Assembly: GCA_036563895.1 (NCBI GenBank)
Contig: DATCLN010000090.1
Span: 1-23,153, forward strand
Direction of reading: 5' to 3'
From: ZCTH02-B3 sp036563895
GTDB lineage: Bacteria > Bacillota > Bacilli > Paenibacillales > Paenibacillaceae
DNA: 23,153 bases
Shown: positions 1 through 7,114 of the stretch, piece by piece
How the letters are laid out: every line of letters starts with the position of its first letter
How positions within the stretch are numbered: position 1 is the stretch's first letter
The notes under the pieces: model-generated
The model's input: the letters and a program-made list of their open reading frames with translations, nothing else
Databases searched by the model: none
Told to the model about the DNA's origin: nothing
Made by a program: the position numbers and the translations under genes

Positions 1-136
1 TTGGCCCGTGCGTTTGCCTCCGGCTTCCTTCAGATCCCGCCTCGCGGCAGGCACCCTTGCCTTTGGCTAATGGTAGGCGCTCGCCAGCCCCCATTCCGGA
101 CTTTCACCGTAGAGATGACGCCCATGCTGGGCGTAC
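1..136 (-). mobile_element. 5' end of a group II intron (partial, continues past the left edge)
   Basis: Read on the minus strand from 136, the sequence begins GTACGCCCAGCATGGGCG and forms an immediate 7-bp hairpin. It then carries blocks I recognise from domain I of bacterial group II introns: GGTGAAAGTCC, CTACCATTAGCC, GCAAGGGTG, and ATCTGAAGGAAGCCGGAG followed by GCAAACGCACG. About 136 nt of the intron lie in the window; the rest of domain I, the reverse transcriptase/maturase gene and domains V-VI would lie to the left. It is in the same orientation as mltG and is inserted 81 nt past the mltG stop codon. The first bases are GTACG, whereas the usual 5' splice consensus is GTGYG. No coding sequence is visible in this part. 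Recognition rests on remembered family sequence, not on a covariance search. Confidence 0.85.
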
Positions 137-141
137 AAGAA

Positions 142-197
142 CCGCCGGACGGGAGCAAAATTGCCGCCCCCGCCGGCGGAGCAAAAATACCGCCGGC
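142..197. repeat. Imperfect direct repeat between mltG terminator and intron
   Basis: Two copies of a unit of the form CCGCCGG-N-GGAGCAAAA-N-CCGCC occur at about 142-166 and 170-194, offset by about 26 bp (GGAGCAAAA at 152-160 and 178-186). The second copy runs into the left arm of the mltG terminator. On the minus strand each copy gives a GC-rich inverted segment followed by a T-run, so the region looks like a partly duplicated terminator just upstream of the intron insertion point. Confidence 0.5.
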
Positions 198-208
198 CCT
201 GCCGGCGG
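183..208 (-). terminator. Intrinsic terminator of the mltG transcription unit
   Basis: On the minus strand a perfect 8-bp stem, CCGCCGGC / GCCGGCGG with an AGG loop (190-208), is followed at once by TATTTTT (183-189). It starts 9 nt past the mltG stop codon, as expected for the end of the ireB-ruvX-DUF1292-mltG unit. Confidence 0.85.
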
Positions 209-216
209 CCGCTGAG

Positions 217-1398
217 CTATTGCCCCTGCTGCTGTTGCTGCAGCTTCCGGGCGTTCTCCTCGCTGGTCCGGATGTTCCGGTTGTGCTGGCTGAGCGTCGA
301 CGCAAACAGGTGCTCGCCGGAACCGTCCTTTTTCGTGACGTAATACAAATAGTCGGTATCCGCCGGATAAAGCGCCGCTTCGATGGATTTGAGGCCGGGC
401 GCGGCGATGGGCCCGGGCGGAAGGCCCTTGTTCAGATAGGTGTTGTACGGGCTTTCCACCTTGAGGTCCTCTTCCAGAAGCCTTTCCTTGGGCTCGTCCA
501 GCACGTATTGGATCGTCGCGTCGATCTGCAGCGGCATCCCCTTCTCCAGCCGGTTGGCGATGACGCTGGACACGAGGGGCCGTTCCTTGTCGACGGCCAC
601 TTCCCGCTCGATGAGCGAGGCAATGGTGAGCAGTTCGTGCAGCGTAAGCCCCCGCTCTTCCATCGTCTCCATCCAGTCTTCCGGCAGGCTGCCGAGCTTG
701 CGGTCCAGTTCCGCCAGCATGCGCCGGATGATGTCCTCCGCGGTGCTGCCGGTCCGCATTTCATAGGTTTCCGGAAACAGATACCCCTCCAGCGGCTCGA
801 TGATGCCGGCGTCCGCCGGAATGGCCCGCACCCATTCGAATTCGGCGAAGCGGGAAAGATCCCGCGCCGCCCGCAAAAATTCGTCCGCGCTGACCGCGCC
901 GGCCTTCTCCAGCCGGTCCGCCATCTGCCGGATCGTCAGCCCTTCCGGAATCGTAAAGCGGAACGTGGCGGGCGCCACCGTCTCCCCCACGTTGAGCTTG
1001 CGGACGATTTCCTCGCGGCTTGTCCCGGGCACGAATTCGTAAATGCCCGCCTGGAACCGGCTGCCTTCGCCCTTCCACTTCAGCCAGGCGCCAAACAGCC
1101 AGGCGTCGCGGATCAGGCCGTGCTGCTCCAGAAGCTCGGCCACCTGCTGGGCGCGCATGCCCCTTTCCACCGTCACCCGCACCGGCTCGCCGCCGGGGGC
1201 TGGCGGGCGCAGCCCGTTCCAGACGTAATACAGGACGCCGCCCGCCGAAACCAGCACCAGCCCGAGGGCGATGAAAAAGGACCACATCATGGGATGCCAG
1301 TTTTTCTTCCGCTTCCGGCGCGCCTTGTTGGAGGACGGCTCCCCGTCTCCCTCCGGCGCGCGGACAGCCGGCGCGTCCGCATAACGATCGATGTCCAA
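217..1398 (-). CDS. mltG: Endolytic murein transglycosylase MltG (YceG-like)
   Basis: MltG cleaves nascent peptidoglycan strands at the outer face of the membrane and is thought to terminate glycan polymerisation. The protein has a short basic cytoplasmic tail (KARRKRKKN), one membrane segment at about residues 38-59, a LysM-like domain at about 70-140, and the YceG catalytic domain. IASLIEREVA contains the family catalytic glutamate (about Glu264), and YNTYLNKGLPPGPIAAPG is the conserved C-terminal block. It ends in a Gln-rich tail (KLQQQQQGQ). I place the start at the TTG at 1398 because GGGAGGG (1405-1411) lies 6 nt upstream. An in-frame ATG at 1419 adds seven residues but has no ribosome site. 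At 393 aa the length is normal. It is last in the ireB-ruvX-DUF1292 cluster, as in B. subtilis (yrrL). Confidence 0.95.
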   Translation of the reverse strand: MDIDRYADAPAVRAPEGDGEPSSNKARRKRKKNWHPMMWSFFIALGLVLVSAGGVLYYVWNGLRPPAPGGEPVRVTVERGMRAQQVAELLEQHGLIRDAWLFGAWLKWKGEGSRFQAGIYEFVPGTSREEIVRKLNVGETVAPATFRFTIPEGLTIRQMADRLEKAGAVSADEFLRAARDLSRFAEFEWVRAIPADAGIIEPLEGYLFPETYEMRTGSTAEDIIRRMLAELDRKLGSLPEDWMETMEERGLTLHELLTIASLIEREVAVDKERPLVSSVIANRLEKGMPLQIDATIQYVLDEPKERLLEEDLKVESPYNTYLNKGLPPGPIAAPGLKSIEAALYPADTDYLYYVTKKDGSGEHLFASTLSQHNRNIRTSEENARKLQQQQQGQ

Positions 1399-1441
1399 CG
1401 TCTTCCCTCCCGAAGCCATGGGAACCGAAACAGGCGCAATC

Positions 1442-1468
1442 GGAAAAGAGCGGTTGCCCGCTCTTTCC
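1442..1468 (-). terminator. Hairpin, possible weak terminator or attenuator before mltG
   Basis: The sequence GGAAAGAGCGG-GCAA-CCGCTCTTTTCC on the minus strand forms an 11-bp stem with one bulged base, closed by a GNRA-type GCAA tetraloop. Its 3' arm holds TCTTTT, which could act as a short U-tract. It lies between the second DUF1292 gene and mltG, so it could lower mltG expression relative to the upstream genes or serve as an mRNA processing/stability hairpin. Which of these applies cannot be told from sequence. Confidence 0.5.
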
Positions 1469-1518
1469 GGATCAATCGTACCGATTTGGGCCGCTGCCTT
1501 CCCGTCCGCCCTTCGGCG

Positions 1519-1800
1519 TCACGGAACTTCATCCCCGCCGAATCGGAGATCGTCGTACGCCTCCGCCACGCTTTCCCATTCCGCGTCGTCTTCCACGGTC
1601 TCCAGCTGCGGCTCCCCGTCGGGCGACTCCACGATCCGCATCACTTCGATGTCGTCATCCCGCATCATGGCTTCCGTCTGCAGGATGGCGTACCGGCGGC
1701 CGCCCACGGTCAGCTCCGCCAGCAGGCGGTACGTTTCCGCGTCTTTGCCGTCCTCGGTGAGCGTCACCCACTCCCCGAACCGCTCGCGCAAGGTCTCCAT
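1519..1800 (-). CDS. DUF1292 domain protein, second copy
   Basis: This 93-aa acidic protein has the DUF1292 pattern: a beta-rich core (WVTLTEDGKDAETYRLLAEL, then RRYAILQTEA) followed by a C-terminal block with the ...DDAEWESVAEAYDDL signature. That signature parallels EEEWDIVEETFNTL in the upstream neighbour, so the two appear to be diverged tandem paralogues. The ATG at 1800 has GGAGG about 9 nt upstream. It starts 15 nt after the neighbouring DUF1292 gene stops, so the two are co-transcribed. The function of the family is unknown. It has no transmembrane segment or signal peptide and is presumably cytoplasmic. Confidence 0.8.
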   Translation of the reverse strand: METLRERFGEWVTLTEDGKDAETYRLLAELTVGGRRYAILQTEAMMRDDDIEVMRIVESPDGEPQLETVEDDAEWESVAEAYDDLRFGGDEVP

Positions 1801-1815
1801 CGTCCCGTCCCTCCG

Positions 1816-2151
1816 TCAGCGGTCCGAAGCGGCGTCGGCTTCCGCTTCCGATTCATCCAGCTCTTCCATCAGCGTGTTGAACGTTTCCTCGACGATGTCC
1901 CATTCTTCCTCGTCCTCGATGGGATACAGCCGCAGCTCGTCGCCGTCGTCTTCCTCGTAGCGGAACGCGTAGACTTCCTGTTCCCCTTCGGCGTCCGGAT
2001 CCTCGTCGGCCGGAACCACCATCAGGTACTTGCGGTTGGTTCCGTCGTCCAGCTCGAAGCGCATGATCACCTCGAAGGCTTCCTCGTTTCCTTCATCGTC
2101 CGGGATGTAGATGATCTCCGCTTCGTCCCGCACGCGAACGTCATCGCTCAT
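1816..2151 (-). CDS. yrzB: DUF1292 domain protein (YrzB-like)
   Basis: This is a 111-aa, very acidic protein (DDGDELRLYPIEDEEEWDIVEETF near the end, with a D/E-rich tail). It matches the YrzB/DUF1292 family by the core EIIYIPDDEGNEEAFEVIMR, the KYLMVVPADE strand, and its position directly after ruvX. The ATG at 2151 overlaps the ruvX stop by 11 nt and has GGGGGGAG as ribosome site, so translation is probably coupled. The biochemical role is unknown. In Bacillota the ireB-ruvX-DUF1292 trio is strongly conserved in order. Confidence 0.9.
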   Translation of the reverse strand: MSDDVRVRDEAEIIYIPDDEGNEEAFEVIMRFELDDGTNRKYLMVVPADEDPDAEGEQEVYAFRYEEDDGDELRLYPIEDEEEWDIVEETFNTLMEELDESEAEADAASDR

Positions 2152-2575
2152 TGTTCTCCCCCCGTTTCCCCCGGGAATCGAGATAGTGCTGCAACATGAC
2201 CGCCGCCGCCAGCCGGTCCACGACCTGTTTCCGCCTGCGCCGGCCCATGCCCGCCTCGATCAGGGTGCGTTCGGCGGTGACCGTCGTCAGCCTTTCATCC
2301 CACAAATGGACGGGCATGTTTAATGTTTGCCGCAGCTTCTCGGCAAATGCCATGCATTTTTCGGCACCGGGTCCGAGGGTTCCGTTCATGTTGACCGGCA
2401 GGCCCACCACGATGACATCCGCCTGGTACCGTTCCGCGAGCTCGGCGATGCGCCGGAATTCCCCGCCGTCCCCCGTCCGCTCGACGGTGCCGACGGGGCT
2501 GGCCGTCCAGCCCATTTCGTCGCTGACGGCCACGCCGATCCGGCGTTCGCCGACATCCAGCCCGAGCGCCCGCAT
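2141..2575 (-). CDS. ruvX: RuvX/YqgF family nuclease
   Basis: This 144-aa RNase H-fold protein carries the family motifs GLDVGERRIGVAVSD (residues 5-19, first acidic ligand Asp7), VVGLPVNMNG (57-65), LWDERLTT (91-98) and the final helix with Asp120 (KQVVDRLAAAVMLQ). YqgF proteins are implicated in Holliday-junction resolution and in 16S pre-rRNA 5' end maturation; which role applies here is not visible. The ATG at 2575 follows the ireB stop by two bases, and the gene overlaps the downstream DUF1292 gene. Length and motifs are intact. Confidence 0.95.
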   Translation of the reverse strand: MRALGLDVGERRIGVAVSDEMGWTASPVGTVERTGDGGEFRRIAELAERYQADVIVVGLPVNMNGTLGPGAEKCMAFAEKLRQTLNMPVHLWDERLTTVTAERTLIEAGMGRRRRKQVVDRLAAAVMLQHYLDSRGKRGENNER

Positions 2576-2577
2576 GG

Positions 2578-2859
2578 CTAACGCTGCCTTTCCAGATAAA
2601 AGCGCACCAGTTCCTCGATGAGCTCGTCGCGTTCCTTTTTGCGGATCAGGCTGCGGGCGTTCCTGTGCCGGGGAATGTAGGCGGGATCGCCCGACAGCAG
2701 ATAACCGACGATCTGGTTGATCGGATGGTATTCCTTCTCCACCAGCGCGTCGTACACCGTCAGCAGGATCTCGCGGGCCGAGATTTCTTCATGCTCGGCC
2801 GCCATATTGAACTTGACGGTTTCGTCCATGGCGCTGTGGTTCGCATCCGAAGGGATCAC
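2578..2859 (-). CDS. ireB: IreB family regulatory phosphoprotein (YrzL)
   Basis: The block EILLTVYDALVEKEYHPINQ, with IVGYLLSGDPAYIPRH and KKERDELIEELVRFYL, is the DUF965/IreB signature. In Enterococcus IreB is a substrate of the PASTA-domain Ser/Thr kinase IreK and affects cell-wall stress and cephalosporin resistance; that link is family knowledge. The Thr in DETVKF near the N-terminus corresponds to the region of the phosphorylated threonines. The frame is open to 2964, but the family is only about 90 residues. I choose GTG at 2859 (93 aa) because GAGGTG (2866-2871) lies 6 nt upstream. ATG at 2829 is an alternative that matches the usual N-terminus more closely but lacks a ribosome site. 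Confidence 0.93.
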   Translation of the reverse strand: MIPSDANHSAMDETVKFNMAAEHEEISAREILLTVYDALVEKEYHPINQIVGYLLSGDPAYIPRHRNARSLIRKKERDELIEELVRFYLERQR

Positions 2860-2917
2860 CGACGGCACCTCGCTTTCCGCCGTTGCAGCGGTCTCGTCCA
2901 GCCTTGTCGCCATCCCC

Positions 2918-2947
2918 ATCATAACATATTCCGGTTGAAGCGGAAAA
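2918..2947 (-). promoter_or_regulatory. Candidate promoter of the ireB-ruvX-DUF1292-mltG unit
   Basis: On the minus strand, in the gap after alaS, there is a good -10 hexamer TATGAT (2918-2923), with the overlapping variant TATGTT. The -35 is poor (TTTCCG or TTTTCC, 17-18 bp upstream). The surrounding sequence is the only AT-rich patch between the two genes. No terminator is visible after alaS, so read-through from alaS is also possible. Confidence 0.35.
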
Positions 2948-2970
2948 TCCGCAGGAAAATTCACGAAAAA

Positions 2971-5616
2971 TCAGCCGCCCAGCTGCGCCAACACCAGCCG
3001 CTCCACTTCCCGCAAAGCCTCATCCAGCCGTGACGGGTCCTTGCCGCCCGCCTGGGCCATGTCCGGCCGTCCGCCGCCTCCGCCGCCGCTCATGGCGGCC
3101 AGCTCCTTGACCAGCTTGCCGGCGTGGACGCCTCTCGCGACGACGTCGGGCGTGGCGGCGGCAACGAAATTCACCCTGCCTTCCGAAGCCGCGCCAAGCA
3201 CGATCACCGCCGAGCCGAGCCGGGCCTTGAGTTCGTCGGCCATGCCGCGCAGCGCGTCGGCGCCGTCCGCCTTCACCCGCGCCGCCACCAGTTTCACGCC
3301 GGCCACCGTCTTCGCCTGCTCGGCGAGGCCGGCGGCTTCGAACCGGGCCAGCCGGCCGCGCAGCGATTCGATTTCGCGCTGCGCCTGGCGCAGCTCGCCC
3401 TGCAAGGCCTCCAGGCGTTTCGGCACTTCCGCCGGGGCGCATTTCAGCGCCTCCGCCGCTTCGCGGAGGGTCTTCGCCTGGGCGTTCGCGTAGGCGTAAG
3501 CGTGCCGGCCGGTCACCGCCTCCACGCGGCGGACGCCGGAGGCGATGCCGCCTTCCGAGACCAGCTTGAACATCCCGATCTGGGCGGTGTTGCGCACGTG
3601 GCAGCCGCCGCACAGCTCGATGCTGTAATCGCCCACGCTCACGACGCGGACGATGTCGCCGTATTTTTCGCCGAAGAGCGCCATGGCGCCCATCGCCTTC
3701 GCTTCCGCGAGCGGCATATGGGTGATCGTCACGTCAATGCCTTTCCAGATCTGCTCGTTGACGCGGCGCTCCACTTCCGCCAGCTCTTCTTCCGTCATGG
3801 GACCGAAGTGCGAAAAGTCAAACCGCAGCCGTTCGGCTTCCACCAGCGAACCGGCCTGGGCGACATGGTCGCCGAGCACTTCCCGGAGCGCCTTGTGCAA
3901 GAGGTGCGTGGCCGTGTGGTTGCGCACGATGTCGGCCCGGGCCGCCGCGTCGATTTCCGCGGTGACCGTGTCGCCCACGCGCAACGGGCCGCCCGTCACC
4001 GTCACGTGGTGCACGTGCTGCCCCATCGGCGCCTTGCTCATCGCTTCCACCGTTGCCACGACATTGCCGCCGAGGACGCGAAGGACGCCGCGGTCGCTCA
4101 CCTGGCCGCCGCTTTCCGCGTAGAACGGCGTCCGGTCCAGGATGACCAGGGCGCGCCCGCCGTCCGGCGCTTCCTCCGCCAGGCGGTCGTCCACCACCAG
4201 GGCGATCACCTTCGCCATGCACGCCACCATGTCATAACCGACAAATTCGCTGGCCTCGGCGAAATCCGAAAGCGGCCCGCCCTGCACCTGCATGCCGCCG
4301 GTCTCCTTCCGGGCGGCGCGGGCCCGCTCCCGCTGCTCTTCCATCGCCGCCTCGAAGCCTTCCCGGTCCACGGTCAGCCCCCGCTCGGCGGCGTAGTCCA
4401 CGGTCAGATCCAGGGGGAAGCCGTAGGTGTCATACAGCCGGAAGGCGTCCCGCCCCGCGATGACGGTCTCGCCCCGGCTTTGGGCCTGGTCGCACAGCCC
4501 GGCGAGGATGGCCAGGCCTTCCTCCAGCGTCTCGTGGAAACGCTCCTCCTCGGTGCGGATCACCCGTTCGATGAATTCCCTTTTCTCCCGGACCTCGGGG
4601 TAGAAGTCGCCCATGATCCGCCCGACCGTCTCCACCAGCTCCCACATGAACGGGCGGTCGACGCCCAGCGTCCGGCCGTAGCGCACGGCGCGGCGCAGCA
4701 GCCGGCGGATGACGTAGCCGCGGCCCTCGTTGGACGGCAGCACGCCGTCGCCGACGGCAAAGGCCACCGCGCGGATGTGGTCGGCGATCACTTTCAGCGC
4801 CACGTCCGTCGCCTCGTCCTCGCCGTAACGCACGCCCGCGATGGCGCACATCTTTTGGATGATCGGCTGGAACAGGTCGGTGTCGAAGTTGGAATCGACG
4901 TCCTGCAGGATCGAGGCGATCCGCTCCAGCCCCGCGCCGGTGTCGATGTTCTTGCTGGGCAGGGGCGTGTAGCTGCCGTCCTTGTTGTGGTTGTACTGCG
5001 AAAACACCAGATTCCACACTTCGAGATAGCGCTCGTTCTCGCCGCCCGGATAGCACTCCGGATCGGACGGGTCGCCGTACTTTTCGCCGCGGTCGTAGAA
5101 AATTTCCGTGCACGGCCCGCACGGCCCCTCGCCGATGTCCCAGAAGTTGCCCGGTTCCTTGTAGATGCGCGATTCGGGCAGGCCGATCATCTCGTGCCAG
5201 AGGCGATAGGCTTCTTCATCGTCGGGGTGAACGGTCACGGAAAGCCGTTCGGGGTCGAACCCGATCCACTTTTCGTCCGTCAGGAACTCCCAGGCCCACT
5301 GGATCGCTTCTTTTTTGAAATAATCGCCGATGGAAAAGTTGCCGAGCATCTCGAAAAACGTGTGGTGCCGCCGCGTCTTGCCGACGTTCTCGATGTCGTT
5401 GGTGCGGATGCACTTCTGCACGTTGGCGATGCGCGGATTGTCCGGCTTCATCCGCCCGTCAAAGTACGGCTTGAGCGGCGCCATGCCGGCGTTGATCCAC
5501 AAAAGCGAAGGGTCGTTGTGCGGCACGAGCGAAGCGCTCGGCTCGATGTGGTGTCCCTTGCTGCGGAAAAAGTCCAGCCATTTGGCGCGAATTTCGGCGG
5601 CGGTGAGCGGTTTCAT
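2971..5616 (-). CDS. alaS: Alanyl-tRNA synthetase
   Basis: AlaRS charges tRNA-Ala and edits mis-acylated Ser/Gly-tRNA-Ala. The 881-aa product is full length. It contains the class II catalytic core from the N-terminus (RAKWLDFFRSKGHH, then LWINAGMAPLKPYF, FFEMLGNFSIGDYF), the tRNA-recognition region, the editing domain with zinc ligands HTATH (about 565-569) and CGGCH (about 668-672), and a C-Ala domain ending in the glycine-rich GGGGGGRPDMAQAGG motif. The ATG at 5616 is preceded by GGAGG with a 7-nt spacer. A strong promoter and a hairpin lie directly upstream; no T-box leader is present, which is unusual for aminoacyl-tRNA synthetase genes in this phylum. Confidence 0.98.
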   Translation of the reverse strand: MKPLTAAEIRAKWLDFFRSKGHHIEPSASLVPHNDPSLLWINAGMAPLKPYFDGRMKPDNPRIANVQKCIRTNDIENVGKTRRHHTFFEMLGNFSIGDYFKKEAIQWAWEFLTDEKWIGFDPERLSVTVHPDDEEAYRLWHEMIGLPESRIYKEPGNFWDIGEGPCGPCTEIFYDRGEKYGDPSDPECYPGGENERYLEVWNLVFSQYNHNKDGSYTPLPSKNIDTGAGLERIASILQDVDSNFDTDLFQPIIQKMCAIAGVRYGEDEATDVALKVIADHIRAVAFAVGDGVLPSNEGRGYVIRRLLRRAVRYGRTLGVDRPFMWELVETVGRIMGDFYPEVREKREFIERVIRTEEERFHETLEEGLAILAGLCDQAQSRGETVIAGRDAFRLYDTYGFPLDLTVDYAAERGLTVDREGFEAAMEEQRERARAARKETGGMQVQGGPLSDFAEASEFVGYDMVACMAKVIALVVDDRLAEEAPDGGRALVILDRTPFYAESGGQVSDRGVLRVLGGNVVATVEAMSKAPMGQHVHHVTVTGGPLRVGDTVTAEIDAAARADIVRNHTATHLLHKALREVLGDHVAQAGSLVEAERLRFDFSHFGPMTEEELAEVERRVNEQIWKGIDVTITHMPLAEAKAMGAMALFGEKYGDIVRVVSVGDYSIELCGGCHVRNTAQIGMFKLVSEGGIASGVRRVEAVTGRHAYAYANAQAKTLREAAEALKCAPAEVPKRLEALQGELRQAQREIESLRGRLARFEAAGLAEQAKTVAGVKLVAARVKADGADALRGMADELKARLGSAVIVLGAASEGRVNFVAAATPDVVARGVHAGKLVKELAAMSGGGGGGRPDMAQAGGKDPSRLDEALREVERLVLAQLGG

Positions 5617-5654
5617 CGGTCATCCTCCGGTTCGCGATAATCAAAACGGTTCGC

Positions 5655-5679
5655 AAAAATAAAACGCCCCAGCGGCGTC
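5655..5679 (-). terminator. Intrinsic terminator between AI-2E gene and alaS
   Basis: On the minus strand ACGCC-GCTGG-GGCGT is followed by TTTATTTTT. The stem is only 5 bp, plus a possible G-U pair, but the U-tract is strong. It lies 43 nt past the AI-2E stop codon, so the simplest reading is that it ends that unit. It is, however, also downstream of the alaS promoter, within the first 35 or so nt of the predicted alaS leader. Confidence 0.6.
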
Positions 5680-5695
5680 GGAATCTCGCAGGCTA

Positions 5696-5725
5696 ATTAT
5701 AGACAACCCGTTTTTGCCATGTCAA
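5696..5725 (-). promoter_or_regulatory. Sigma-A promoter of alaS
   Basis: TTGACA (minus strand, 5720-5725) and TATAAT (5696-5701) are separated by 18 bp; both hexamers are perfect. The -35 overlaps the end of the AI-2E coding region by a few bases. The predicted start near 5689 leaves a leader of about 73 nt before alaS. Confidence 0.85.
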
Positions 5726-6792
5726 ACGGTTTTTCGGCGGATGTAGTACGCGAACAGGTGCTGGAACACGACCTTGAGCGCGGCGTAGGCGGGCACGGCG
5801 AGGATGAGGCCGACGGCGCCCGCCAGCTCCCCGCCCACCAGCAGCACGAGGATGATGGTGAGCGGATGGATGTGCAGGGTGCGTCCCACCACCTGCGGGC
5901 TGATCACGTTGCTTTCGAGGTTCTGGCAGATGAGGTTGACCAGCGCGGCCAGCAGCACCATTTTCCACGAAATGGTGGCCGCCATGATCAGCGCGGGCAG
6001 CGCCCCGAGGAACGGCCCCAGGTAGGGAATGATTTCGAACAGCGCGACGAAGCTCGCCATGAGGAGCGGATACGGCATGCCGATGATCAAATAGCCGATG
6101 TAAGCCAGCACGCCCACGACCAGGGAGACGATGAACTGCCCTCGGATGTAGCTGCCCAGGGCCTGGTCGATGTCGCGGAGCAGCCGCACCACCGCGGCAC
6201 GGCGGGCGCGGGGAACGTAATGCAGAGCGGCCCGCTCGAAAATGTCCATGTCCTTGAGCATGTAAAACGCCAAAAACGGCACGATGGCGAAGATGAACAG
6301 GGTGTTGACCATGCCGCCGATGTTGTTCAGGGAATCCGCGATCCACTCTTCAATCTGCTTTTCCAGCGCGGCCAGGGACCGGTTGATGCCGTCGCGCACG
6401 CCCTGCGGCAGCCAGTGGCTGTTGTTGAAGGTGTCCATCATCTGCTGCGTTTTCATCGTCAGCTCGGGCATGTGGCCGCCCAGTTCGCGGAACTGGTTCA
6501 CCAGCACGGGAACGACGTTGAGCAGGAACACGGTGCAAACAAAAATAAACACGGCATAGATGAGCAGCACCGCGGCGGTCCTTGGCACTTTCCGCCCGTG
6601 CAGGAGGGAAACGACGGGATGGAGCACATAGGAAATGATCATCGCGATGAGGAACGGGGCGAGGACGGCTTTCAGGAAATCGTACACCGAAAGCAGCATC
6701 GGCCGCACGAGGGAGAAAAGGTGCAAAAGAAGCAGCACCAGGATTCCGTAGACGAGAAAGACAAAAAGACGGCTTTGGGCAAAACGGCGCAA
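5722..6792 (-). CDS. AI-2E family transporter (YrrI-like)
   Basis: This is a 356-aa polytopic membrane protein. Hydrophobic segments sit at about residues 10-29, 36-60, 71-98, 158-178, 218-240, 243-275 and 310-342, with a soluble stretch at about 100-150. The family hallmark IPYLGPFLGA is at 254-263, and the terminal block SNVISPQVVGRTLHIHPL is typical. Members (formerly UPF0118) are proposed to export small molecules such as autoinducer-2 or to act as Na+/H+ antiporters; the substrate here is unknown. The TTG start at 6792 has a GGGGGA site upstream. The neighbour position next to alaS matches B. subtilis yrrI. Confidence 0.92.
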   Translation of the reverse strand: MRRFAQSRLFVFLVYGILVLLLLHLFSLVRPMLLSVYDFLKAVLAPFLIAMIISYVLHPVVSLLHGRKVPRTAAVLLIYAVFIFVCTVFLLNVVPVLVNQFRELGGHMPELTMKTQQMMDTFNNSHWLPQGVRDGINRSLAALEKQIEEWIADSLNNIGGMVNTLFIFAIVPFLAFYMLKDMDIFERAALHYVPRARRAAVVRLLRDIDQALGSYIRGQFIVSLVVGVLAYIGYLIIGMPYPLLMASFVALFEIIPYLGPFLGALPALIMAATISWKMVLLAALVNLICQNLESNVISPQVVGRTLHIHPLTIILVLLVGGELAGAVGLILAVPAYAALKVVFQHLFAYYIRRKTV

Positions 6793-6859
6793 CGCGGATC
6801 CCCCGCTTTCGCCCGCGAGACATGCGCGGCGGTTTCACCCAAAGTATATGTACTTGTCC

Positions 6860-6880
6860 CCCGGGGCCATTCTCCCCGGG
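6860..6880. other. GC-rich hairpin upstream of the AI-2E gene
   Basis: A 7-bp perfect inverted repeat CCCGGGG / CCCCGGG with a 7-nt loop lies in the 121-bp gap between the zinc-ribbon gene and the AI-2E gene. No T-run follows it in the direction of transcription, so it is not a convincing terminator. A short AT palindrome, GTACATATAC, lies beside it. Confidence 0.4.
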
Positions 6881-6913
6881 AAACGGCGAAAGACGGCCGC
6901 CTCCGCCGCGGGT

Positions 6914-7114
6914 TCAGTTGGCGTGAACCTGCGATTCCGCCGGACCGTCGAAGAACAGATCGTCCAGCGAGCTGAGGGTTCCGTCTTCCTCCACCTGATA
7001 AGCCGACATCTTGTCACCGTTGACGGTGAGCTCGATGAAGCAGCTCCAGCAATAATACTGATGGGAACCGATCTTGCCGATATCCCTCGAGTTGCAGTTG
7101 GGGCATCTCATCAT
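6914..7114 (-). CDS. Small zinc-ribbon protein
   Basis: This 66-aa protein has two Cys pairs, C4-x2-C7 and C22-x2-C25 (MMRCPNCNSRDIGKIG, then YYCWSC), which would bind one zinc ion. An acidic tail follows. No DNA-binding or enzymatic domain can be named. Its ATG (7114) overlaps the TGA of the PRC-barrel gene in an ATGA arrangement, and AAGGTGA lies 6 nt upstream, so its translation is probably coupled to that gene. It is short but supported by the ribosome site, the coupling and the clean Cys spacing. Confidence 0.8.
   Translation of the reverse strand: MMRCPNCNSRDIGKIGSHQYYCWSCFIELTVNGDKMSAYQVEEDGTLSSLDDLFFDGPAESQVHAN

Noticed and set aside
1..2199. 732-codon plus-strand open frame opposite mltG, the DUF1292 genes and ruvX
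   Set aside because: It is antisense to four recognised genes, has no family resemblance and is Arg/Pro/His/Leu-rich as expected for the complement of GC-rich coding DNA.
3124..5640. 838-codon plus-strand open frame opposite alaS
   Set aside because: It is the mirror of the alaS codon bias (no TAA/TAG in that frame), with no domain, no ribosome site and His/Arg-rich composition.
5617..5721. T-box riboswitch upstream of alaS
   Set aside because: The gap is only about 100 nt and has no AGGGTGGNACCGCG-type motif or specifier-loop structure.
6860..6880. Terminator after the zinc-ribbon gene
   Set aside because: The hairpin is good, but the downstream bases are GGACAAG with no T-run, so it is listed only as a hairpin.
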